Source: Chitinophagia bacterium | Lineage (GTDB): Bacteria; Bacteroidota; Bacteroidia; Chitinophagales; Chitinophagaceae | Length of the DNA: 49,051 nt | Assembly: GCA_009920495.1 (NCBI GenBank) | Contig: RFZW01000005.1 | Span: forward strand, 1 to 49,051 | Direction: 5' to 3' | Part shown: one piece after another, positions 28,193 through 35,124 of the stretch | Layout of the letters: the number at the start of each line of letters is the position of its first letter | Numbering within the stretch: position 1 is the stretch's first letter | Notes under the pieces: model-generated | The model's database searches: none | What the model saw: the letters and a program-made list of their open reading frames with translations, nothing else | What the model was told of the DNA's origin: nothing | Position numbers and translations under genes: made by a program

Positions 28193-28534
28193 ATGATTGA
28201 GTCTAAAAGGTTCGGCTCTAAAAAAGCCTTGGTAGATATTGATGAAACAATATGCTTTTATAGTGACAAACGTGTATATGAATTAGCGGAGCCAAATTTT
28301 GAGAATATTGCAAAAATTAATCAACTGTTTGAACAAGGTTGGCATATTACTTATTGGACTGGACGAGGCGAAAGTTCAAAGCGAGATTTACGTGCGCTCA
28401 CGCTTGCACAACTCACTGAATGGGGTTGTAAATTTAATGAACTAATTACTGGCTATTGCCCCAATGGCGGACCTACCAAGCCTAATTTTGATTTGGTGAT
28501 TGATGACAAAGCAAAAAGAATAGAAGAATTATAA
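28193..28534 (+). CDS. Small HAD-superfamily protein (capsule/sugar-phosphatase-like)
   Basis: A compact protein of 113 residues with the HAD motifs in order: DIDET at 15-19 (motif I, nucleophile Asp15), TYWTGRG with the motif II Thr, and DLVIDDKA with Asp104 and Asp105 (motif IV). There is no cap domain. Such mini-HADs act as phosphatases on sugar phosphates and are often next to capsule or LPS genes. A TAAATTTG element lies at 28153-28160, 32 bp before the start. The gene ends with a 6 bp overlap of the convergent membrane protein gene. Confidence 0.82.
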   Translation: MIESKRFGSKKALVDIDETICFYSDKRVYELAEPNFENIAKINQLFEQGWHITYWTGRGESSKRDLRALTLAQLTEWGCKFNELITGYCPNGGPTKPNFDLVIDDKAKRIEEL

Positions 28535-29260
28535 GGATGCGTTAACAGCTTCTTGTTTGTTCCTTTTTGCAAATGGCAGATAAAACACCCAAAAGTGTAT
28601 AATAGCAACCGCCTCTAAAACCAAGATATAGTAAGGCCACTCACCAATTAAAAACGGATTTTCGACTTCCGGTTTTGCAGATAGGTACATATAATTAGAA
28701 CCTACAATATAATTTACAATACCAACGCCAATCGCAACTAATTGCGTGTAACCAAACATCCAAATCCATGATTTTGGCCGCGGCCTAAAATTTAAATGTA
28801 AAATCATGTAAGCGATGACCAACAACATCCCTGCATGATCAATAAAGTAGGCGTAAAAATTATAGCCATCCATGCCAACACTAAATTCGGGGGTAAGTAG
28901 GGAATGAATACCACCCGCTAAGCCCCAATAGTAAACACATTCAGCCAACCATTGTTTGTAGTTAATTAATAGCGCGATACACAAAAAGTAACTAATACTA
29001 CATAAGTGCACTGGCAGGTTTTGTTGTAAGTTCCAATAGCCTTGTTGGTAATTATAATAATTTTCAACAATAAAGTTGATTGAAAAAAATAAAGCAATAA
29101 AAGTAGCATAGGTTTTTGGGTTCACTTTTTTGAAATGGAAGGGTACGCGAACCACAATGGTGATGATTAAAATAATCATCACCATACATTCCCACCAAAA
29201 AGGAGTGAATGGTTCAATAATTGCAGGCGGATGATATTTACCCAGGGTGATCATGAACAT
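28529..29260 (-). CDS. TIGR02206/YwaF-family integral membrane protein
   Basis: A protein of 243 residues with about six or seven membrane helices. The N-terminal FTPFWWECMV, the LPVHLCSISYFLCIALL segment and FNFRPRPKSW-like loop resemble the YwaF (TIGR02206) family of uncharacterised membrane proteins. Other visible family traits are WGLAGGIHSLLTPEF and NYIVGSNYMYLSAKPE. No biochemical role is known. It stands alone on the minus strand. Confidence 0.83.
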   Translation of the reverse strand: MFMITLGKYHPPAIIEPFTPFWWECMVMIILIITIVVRVPFHFKKVNPKTYATFIALFFSINFIVENYYNYQQGYWNLQQNLPVHLCSISYFLCIALLINYKQWLAECVYYWGLAGGIHSLLTPEFSVGMDGYNFYAYFIDHAGMLLVIAYMILHLNFRPRPKSWIWMFGYTQLVAIGVGIVNYIVGSNYMYLSAKPEVENPFLIGEWPYYILVLEAVAIIHFWVFYLPFAKRNKQEAVNASL

Positions 29261-29320
29261 TAAGTTACATTATTTTTTACAAATGTGCTTGATTTTAAAA
29301 TGTTGCCGATTTTTTGTAAT

Positions 29321-29358
29321 AAAAAATCCGAAAACTTAATTGATAAATTTTCGGATTT
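29321..29358 (-). terminator. Rho-independent terminator after the DUF1080 gene
   Basis: AAATCCGAAAA (29324-29334) pairs perfectly over 11 bp with TTTTCGGATTT (29348-29358). On the minus strand a T run follows (complement of 29321-29326). It ends the ATP-grasp/DUF1080 transcript. Confidence 0.8.
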
Positions 29359-29395
29359 AAAATGAAGTATTGCAACAACTTCTAAATTTAATATA

Positions 29396-30166
29396 TTAAA
29401 GTTCTCTGATCCAAATATTTCTATAGCTTATTGGATTTCCATTATCACCATGGTCCTGAAATAATAAAGGAAGTTTAGGATCATGCTTTTTATACACTGG
29501 AACTTGTGCCCAATCGGTTGGACCTAAAATGGATACATTATTTTGTACCAATACGCCGTTATGAATAACAGTTAGGCGACCTGGTGCTTCTACATCGCCA
29601 TTATCTTTAAAGATGGGCGCAGTAAAAATGATATCATAAGTTTGCCACTCGCCTGGTTTGCGACTTGCATTTACTAAAGGGGCATATTGTTTATAAACAG
29701 CAGCAGCTTGACCATTAGAGTAGGTGACATTATCATAGGAGTCTAAAACTTGCACCTCATACTTGCCCATAAAATACACGCCACTATTACCTCTTGCTTG
29801 CCCGCTATTTTTTACTACAGCAGGTGTTCTAAATTCTACATGTAATTGACAGTTGCCGAATGCCTGTTTGGTAATTAAATCACCAGCGCCTTTAACATCT
29901 GTCACAGTTCCTTCTGGATCTAATTGCCATTTTGCAGGACTACCATCTTTTTTTTGAAATGCAGATAAATCCTTACCATTAAATAAAACAATTGCATCCG
30001 ATGGGGCATCTGCGTTTGTATTACCTGGAGTAATAATTGGGACAGGCACCCATGATTCTAATTTTTCAGGAGTAATACCGCCGTTATCTTTTTTTGGTGT
30101 GTTTTGCGCATTTGCATTTAAACAAAAAATACAAACTGCGATAAAGCCGAAACTAATTTTTTTCAT
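29396..30166 (-). CDS. DUF1080 (3-keto-disaccharide hydrolase-like) protein, exported
   Basis: A protein of 256 residues from the ATG at 30166; a TTG 27 bp upstream in frame is not needed. It has a signal peptide ending NANAQ. The DUF1080 jelly-roll signature is present: DAIVLFNGKDLSAFQKKDG, the LHVEFRTP strand, GNSGVYFMGKYEVQVLDSY and GEWQTYDIIFTAP. The family binds or cleaves glucans and 3-keto-glycosides in the periplasm. The gene is 48 bp downstream of the ATP-grasp/SET gene on the same strand and is probably co-transcribed with it, although a metabolic link is not evident. Confidence 0.9.
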   Translation of the reverse strand: MKKISFGFIAVCIFCLNANAQNTPKKDNGGITPEKLESWVPVPIITPGNTNADAPSDAIVLFNGKDLSAFQKKDGSPAKWQLDPEGTVTDVKGAGDLITKQAFGNCQLHVEFRTPAVVKNSGQARGNSGVYFMGKYEVQVLDSYDNVTYSNGQAAAVYKQYAPLVNASRKPGEWQTYDIIFTAPIFKDNGDVEAPGRLTVIHNGVLVQNNVSILGPTDWAQVPVYKKHDPKLPLLFQDHGDNGNPISYRNIWIREL

Positions 30167-30214
30167 AAAGCGTCTAATTATTTGATATCCCAATTTAAGG
30201 AAAAGGTTTAAATA

Positions 30215-31660
30215 TTACTGTGAAAATTGCACATTCCCTTTAATTATGCCTCTACAAGTGCTTGCACCACAATTACAATTAAAAGGCTCCATGGTGTGGT
30301 CTAAGAATTGCGCATAATCTAAAGTGAGTTCATCTCCTTTTTTAACCTCCTTATTTGTAAGGACATTTAATCCAACATAGGCGCAGTTGGCTTCACAATG
30401 ATGATTTTGAGGCGACCAGGCTTCTGGTTGCAGGTCCCATAAAATATATACTTCCTTCCCAATCGGATACGCATAACGTCTAAAATTTAATTTTTCGCGT
30501 TCATCCCAATGGTCATCCACATATTTTTTGGTAACAATGCGTTGTGCTTTTTCCTCCCCTTTAAATAATAATGTATTTTTTGGAAGGTCATATTTTGCAT
30601 ACATGCCATATCCTGAAATTGCATTTCCCTTGATGACAAATAATTTCTCCTTTTTTTGATATCGCGCCAGGCCTTCAATAATAATGCGTTCTAAAAATCC
30701 TCTTTGGCCAGCACCATCATGCATTAATATATAATCAGCAGAACCTTCAAGCCCTTCCGCATAAAAAACAGAACAAGTAAAATTGATCTCTAAAAAATAA
30801 ATATCGCCTTTTGCATCCATTCTAAAATCCATACGCGCATAACCCATGCCATTAAAGGACATGAAAACTTGTTCGCCGATACTTTGTAATTTTTTTGCTA
30901 ATGCGGCATCCTTAACTGGGATATTTGCATTAGGGTGTAGTTCAGAAGTTTTTAATGCATAAGTTTTAAATGCAAAACCTTCTGGGAAAATGTATTCAAC
31001 TGGCGTGAAGCTCGTGCAAGTTTTTCCATCTGGATTTCCGCAAACAAGTACGGTGAATTCCCGGCCATCAATATATTCTTCAACTAATGCAGCGCCAAAT
31101 TCACTTACTATATTTTTAACCTTTATGATTAATTCTTCTATATTATTTGCCTTAGATGCATTATCCACACCCAAGCTATCACCGGCTTTGGCTGGTTTTA
31201 CAAAAAGTGGAAAATTTAAATTACCCGGAAGTAATGTAAGGTCGGATTCAGATTCAATTAATATATGTGCAGGCGTTTTTACATCTTCGCAAAAAGCCAA
31301 ATATTTCATGATGGTTTTGGAAGGATCGTATAAATTGACCGTAGGTCCAGTATATGGAAGTTCCAATAAATCCAAACTCATAATGACATCGATCGAAGGC
31401 ACTTTCCATTCTAAGTAACCTTCACATAAATTAATGTATATATCGTAATTGTTTTCCTTAAGTTGTTTGAGTTGTTGGTAGGTAGTGAGCTTATTTAAAA
31501 AAACATGATCAATTTTTGCCTCAGGTAATATGGCCGATAAATCTCTTTTGGGATCATAATTTTGATAATCCACACCCGAAGTACTATAGTCGGGTTGTAA
31601 AACACAAATTTTTAAATTTTTGAAACTGTCTGGATTATTTAAAATAGGCAGGGGGCGCAT
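30215..31660 (-). CDS. ATP-grasp ligase fused to a C-terminal SET methyltransferase domain
   Basis: A cytoplasmic protein of 481 residues from the ATG at 31660 (numbering from there); a TTG at 31684 in frame would overlap the upstream gene. Residues about 10-335 form a D-Ala-D-Ala-ligase-like ATP-grasp: Lys155 in FVKPAKAGDSLG, VEEYIDGREFTVLV and the metal ligands in YARMDFRMD and FLEINF. Residues about 340-477 are a complete SET domain: GYGMYA (SAM-binding GxG), NHHCEANC at 419-426 (for the NHSCxPN motif), and ELTLDY ending in Tyr449. The post-SET cysteines are 462, 464 and 469. SET domains methylate lysine, mostly on proteins, and ATP-grasp enzymes form amide bonds. Substrate unknown. Confidence 0.85.
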   Translation of the reverse strand: MRPLPILNNPDSFKNLKICVLQPDYSTSGVDYQNYDPKRDLSAILPEAKIDHVFLNKLTTYQQLKQLKENNYDIYINLCEGYLEWKVPSIDVIMSLDLLELPYTGPTVNLYDPSKTIMKYLAFCEDVKTPAHILIESESDLTLLPGNLNFPLFVKPAKAGDSLGVDNASKANNIEELIIKVKNIVSEFGAALVEEYIDGREFTVLVCGNPDGKTCTSFTPVEYIFPEGFAFKTYALKTSELHPNANIPVKDAALAKKLQSIGEQVFMSFNGMGYARMDFRMDAKGDIYFLEINFTCSVFYAEGLEGSADYILMHDGAGQRGFLERIIIEGLARYQKKEKLFVIKGNAISGYGMYAKYDLPKNTLLFKGEEKAQRIVTKKYVDDHWDEREKLNFRRYAYPIGKEVYILWDLQPEAWSPQNHHCEANCAYVGLNVLTNKEVKKGDELTLDYAQFLDHTMEPFNCNCGASTCRGIIKGNVQFSQ

Positions 31661-31664
31661 AAAT

Positions 31665-32777
31665 TTATTTTTTTCGTCTCGCAAATGCGTCGTTGATAAT
31701 ATGTATGATTAATTCAGTAAAGCTTTGATTCGCAAATCTTAAAATTGCACCAATGGACGTATAATTTTCATCCTCACTAATCCCACATTGTGCATTAACC
31801 TCTAAAACATAGGGCTGTCCTGTTTTTTCATCCACACGCACATCTACTCTTGTATATCCCTTTCCATTCACTGCCGCATAGGCATCCCAAGAAACTTGTT
31901 GAATCGCTAATTTTATTTCGTCTGGGCTTGATTGGTATTGATAAAAATTTTCATCGGCCGGCATCGGAGTTTCATCTTCATAAATTTCCCATAAACGATC
32001 AAAGGACAAAATCTTTTCTTTTTCAGGAAGTGATGCATGAAATACCCTTTCCACAGGCGGATATATTTTTGCATATTCTGGTTGATGATGTGAACCCACA
32101 ATCATTACGGTATATTCAGGCCCTTGTATAAAAGATTCTGCAACAATCCCATCGGTGGATAAATTCCAGCCACGATATCCTTCGAACATTTTATCCAATT
32201 GCAGTTGTAAATCCGTTGGATTGTCAACTACATTTTTAATCCCCAATCCCAAGCTACCCCCTGACACTGCAGGTTTTACGATTAATGGACTTCCTAAATT
32301 ATTGATTAGTTCATTGGGTTTAACGGGTTCATTTATTTTAATGGCTTCCCATTTTGGGGTAGGTACACCTGCATGATCAAATGCAATCTTCATTGGAATT
32401 TTAGAAGTAGTGATATCATAAAAATAATCGTCAGCACCCGTATACACCAATTGTTTTTCTTCTAATGCTTTTATAACGGATAATCCTGGCGCGCCATTAA
32501 TTTCATCTCCGTCACATAAATTTAAAACCACTGGAAAAAAAACGCCTTTTTGTCGCTCGTTGGCAATTTCTTGAACAATGGTTTTATAAGTATCTAAGGT
32601 AACAGGTTGCCATTTCCAGGGTAAGTCAAGTTCGGTAAATACACGTGTGTATTCGGCAATACTTTGACTAAAGTCATAGTAGTATGATAAATTAGGATCT
32701 GGGTTATCTAAAGCTGGAGCAAGTACCCAAACTTTCAAATGTCCCACAGGAACAAAAGGATAAAATAGGTTACGCAA
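31665..32777 (-). CDS. D-Ala-D-Ala-ligase-like ATP-grasp protein
   Basis: A protein of 370 residues. An in-frame TAA lies two codons before the TTG at 32777, and no ATG occurs near the N terminus, so TTG looks like the start. The N-terminal part (WVLAPALDNPDP, LNLCDGDEINGAPG, YTGADDYFYD) and the ATP-grasp core follow the ligase plan: Lys130, Lys168 in IVKPAVSGGSLGLG, Glu214 (VAESFIQGPEYTV), and the metal site Asp312 (TRVDVRVD), Glu326 and Asn328 (LEVNAQCG). It is separated by only 4 bp from the next ATP-grasp/SET gene. It is not the ordinary peptidoglycan ligase: the usual NTxPGMT ending is replaced by NAQCGIS. An amino-acid or peptide ligation role is inferred. Confidence 0.82.
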   Translation of the reverse strand: MRNLFYPFVPVGHLKVWVLAPALDNPDPNLSYYYDFSQSIAEYTRVFTELDLPWKWQPVTLDTYKTIVQEIANERQKGVFFPVVLNLCDGDEINGAPGLSVIKALEEKQLVYTGADDYFYDITTSKIPMKIAFDHAGVPTPKWEAIKINEPVKPNELINNLGSPLIVKPAVSGGSLGLGIKNVVDNPTDLQLQLDKMFEGYRGWNLSTDGIVAESFIQGPEYTVMIVGSHHQPEYAKIYPPVERVFHASLPEKEKILSFDRLWEIYEDETPMPADENFYQYQSSPDEIKLAIQQVSWDAYAAVNGKGYTRVDVRVDEKTGQPYVLEVNAQCGISEDENYTSIGAILRFANQSFTELIIHIINDAFARRKK

Positions 32778-32947
32778 GGATGGTTATAATAGTGAAGTGG
32801 TTAGTAATTAGGAATGAAGTTATAAAATATATAATACTGACAAATTAATAAGGGTATTAATTTAGGTGCTTATACATCCTATGCTTTTTAGCAGCTATGC
32901 GAGTTACATAGAAAACACTTGATTAGGGGCAATTATAATGCATTTAA

Positions 32948-32975
32948 TTGCCTTTGCTACGGAAACATAAGTTTG
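32948..32975 (+). promoter_or_regulatory. Bacteroidota-type promoter (-33 TTG / -7 TAAGTTTG)
   Basis: TTG at 32948-32950, 17 bases, then TAAGTTTG at 32968-32975 match the consensus. The LuxR-type gene starts 61 bp further on, so its transcript would have a leader of roughly 50 bases. Confidence 0.5.
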
Positions 32976-33036
32976 TTTATCAATGAATTATGTTGATTCA
33001 CTTGCTTTACGCTATTGTTAACCGTTAAATCATTTT

Positions 33037-33762
33037 ATGCAAAGTCAAGTTATCATTTGTGACCAACAAACCCTATATGCATTGGGATGTGGCGCACTCA
33101 TTCAACAACAACCTCAATTCAATGGCTATCGTATTATACGTAACCTCCCTATGTTACATGAAATCATGTCTGAGGATCATCCCAGTTATGATTACCCTAA
33201 GGTGCTTGTACTAGATAGTGGCATGCTAAACTTTGCAAACCCTGTTACCATTAAAACAATACAACTTATAAAAAACAGCGTCCCCATCATGGTTTTATTT
33301 AATGATGAAGATGAGGTGCATTTGTATCATTTAATTGATCATGGCTTTTCGGTGATTGTGTCAAGACATATTTCTGAAATAGAATGGGTCAAGGCATTAA
33401 CAATGGCACAACAAGACAAGGTGTATTTTTGTGCAACCATTGCGGAAAAGGTTTTTGCATTGATGAATCAAATGGAAAAAATAAAACAAATTGAAATTAT
33501 GCAGCAATTAACCATTTATGATAAATACATATTAGTCAGAATTTGTCAAGAAGCATCAAGTAAAGAAATTGCCAATGAGGTAGGACATAGCAAAAGAACC
33601 ATTGAAGGCCACAGAACAAAATTGATGCAGCAGTTTGATGTTAAAAATTTAGCAGGGCTTGTTAAAATAACTTTTTTAACAAAATTGTATGATCACTATT
33701 TAATGTATCCAAGTTTATACGATGTGGCTTTGTGTAACAAAACATCCGATGTGCAAATTTGA
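33037..33762 (+). CDS. LuxR-type regulator with a degenerate receiver domain
   Basis: A protein of 241 residues. Residues about 1-125 have the layout of a response-regulator receiver. Asp9 (IICDQ) and a candidate phospho-acceptor Asp60 (VLVLDSGM) are present, but the acidic partner of Asp9 is Gln, the usual switch Thr is replaced in VLFND, and the conserved Lys site reads SR. It may respond without phosphorylation. Residues about 157-215 are a LuxR/NarL helix-turn-helix (SSKEIANEVGHSKRTIEGHRTKLMQQFDV). It is divergent from the two ATP-grasp genes, with 259 bp between, so control of that operon is a reasonable guess. No partner kinase is nearby. Confidence 0.85.
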   Translation: MQSQVIICDQQTLYALGCGALIQQQPQFNGYRIIRNLPMLHEIMSEDHPSYDYPKVLVLDSGMLNFANPVTIKTIQLIKNSVPIMVLFNDEDEVHLYHLIDHGFSVIVSRHISEIEWVKALTMAQQDKVYFCATIAEKVFALMNQMEKIKQIEIMQQLTIYDKYILVRICQEASSKEIANEVGHSKRTIEGHRTKLMQQFDVKNLAGLVKITFLTKLYDHYLMYPSLYDVALCNKTSDVQI

Positions 33763-33779
33763 TTTTACGCATCGGATGT
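33742..33779. repeat. Perfect 10-bp stem-loop at the end of the LuxR-type gene
   Basis: ACATCCGATG (33742-33751) pairs with CATCGGATGT (33770-33779). The stem begins inside the last codons of the regulator. There is no T run after it on the plus strand, so it is a weak terminator candidate or an mRNA-end protective hairpin. Confidence 0.5.
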
Positions 33780-33811
33780 ACACTATTGAGTAAATTAGTT
33801 TTTCTAATTTT

Positions 33812-34738
33812 TTAAATGCCCCAAGATTTTATTCTTTCTAAATCTATTTTAGCAGATTCAAGTGGTGTTTTATCTTGATAGGATTCTTGTTCCACAATAT
33901 AATGATGTGCGCCACCAATTTTTTTAGCTAATAAAGCAATTGCTTTTGGATCCACTACGCCATCGCCTAGGATCGTGCTCTCATAACCATCACCCATTTC
34001 GCCTTTGGCAACTTTAATTTCATCTTTAACATGTAAGGACGGGAAACGGCCAGGGTACTTATTAATCCAATCATCGCCTCTTGCACCTGCACCGTACATA
34101 TTACCAAAATCAAGTTGTTGCACCACTAATGAAGGATCTGTATGTTTTAAAATTAAATCATAAATTAATTCTCCATTTACTTTTTCTTTAAATTCAAAAT
34201 CGTGATTATGGTAACCAAATTTCATTCCTTGTTTTTTACACAACTCCCCACATTTATTAAATAATTCTACTTGAAACATAAATGCATCAAAAGATTTTCT
34301 CACTTTGGAATCAATGGAAGGACTAATCACATAAGTTTGACCAAGTGTTGCTGCATCATCAATCGTATATTTCCAAGCATCTGTAAAATCATTTTTTGCT
34401 TTATCAAAATGATTTAAATCCATAACGGTGTGACCACTTGGCATATGCAATCCTAAAGAGTCTAATACCTTTTTAAATTCAGTAGCAGTCCAACCATAAA
34501 ATTTTCGATTAATATAATTGGCGTGTTCCACATGCTCATATCCCATTTTCGCCAATTCGGTTAATGTGCCTAAAGGATTTTTACCCATATCTGCACGAAC
34601 AGAATATAATTGTATACCAATTAAGTTTTTAGTTTTCGCAATGTTTTCATTTTTTGACCATAACACACTTGGTTTTAAACTTGCCCCTGCTAATACCAAG
34701 GAAGCGCTCTGAATAAATTTTCGTCTTGAGTTTTGCAT
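33812..34738 (-). CDS. Sugar phosphate isomerase/epimerase-like TIM-barrel protein with Tat leader
   Basis: A protein of 308 residues of the xylose-isomerase-like/AP-endonuclease-2 barrel family. A twin-arginine leader (SRRKFIQSASLVLAG) predicts export by the Tat system. Conserved barrel segments are IGIQLYSVRADM, MGYEHVEHA, KFGYHNHDFEF, QLDFGNMYGAG, PSLHVKDE and HYIVEQESY, which supply the acidic and His ligands of the divalent metal. Such exported isomerases are common in Bacteroidota and act on sugars, inositols or keto-sugars. It lies 50 bp from the convergent LuxR-type gene. Confidence 0.88.
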   Translation of the reverse strand: MQNSRRKFIQSASLVLAGASLKPSVLWSKNENIAKTKNLIGIQLYSVRADMGKNPLGTLTELAKMGYEHVEHANYINRKFYGWTATEFKKVLDSLGLHMPSGHTVMDLNHFDKAKNDFTDAWKYTIDDAATLGQTYVISPSIDSKVRKSFDAFMFQVELFNKCGELCKKQGMKFGYHNHDFEFKEKVNGELIYDLILKHTDPSLVVQQLDFGNMYGAGARGDDWINKYPGRFPSLHVKDEIKVAKGEMGDGYESTILGDGVVDPKAIALLAKKIGGAHHYIVEQESYQDKTPLESAKIDLERIKSWGI

Positions 34739-35124
34739 ATACCTGTTTTTAGAAATTAAATTTACAATAAAATAAGTACAGTTAAATCAACGTTTATGTA
34801 TTTCAGGGCGTCAATTGTTTAAATATGGCTTGCTCCATTTTTAGTTTTTTGTAGAGTGGTTAAATTGTTATTGATAGGATCCCAAATAGCGAAATCCCCG
34901 TTCATATAAAAACCTATATTTTGGTTAAACTATACACCAAAATAAGCGTCAAAAGGCGGTTGCTTAAATGCCAATTTAGCTTTGAATAGCGCTAAAAGGG
35001 GCTGTTTCAACCGAATTTAAATTTAAAATTACCGCTTATCCAAAAATGAGCTGTTTTATATAAAAACCGGGCCCTAAAAAGCCGACAAAACCGATAGTTA
35101 CGAATTCTGTCGTAATTTTATAAA
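34739..35124. other. Intergenic region upstream of the large outer-membrane barrel gene
   Basis: This 386-bp gap holds no convincing coding region or RNA gene. It contains three inverted repeats: TATTTTGG/CCAAAATA (34917-34924 and 34937-34944), the palindrome TTTTATATAAAA (35054-35065) and TTACGA/TCGTAA (35098-35103 and 35110-35115). I see no clear TAnnTTTG promoter with a -33 partner. The repeats are candidates for operator sites. Confidence 0.5.

Noticed and set aside
30990-31418. A 142-codon open frame on the plus strand inside the ATP-grasp/SET gene
   Set aside because: It is the antisense of a clear coding gene, shows no family resemblance and has the residue mix of a shadow frame.
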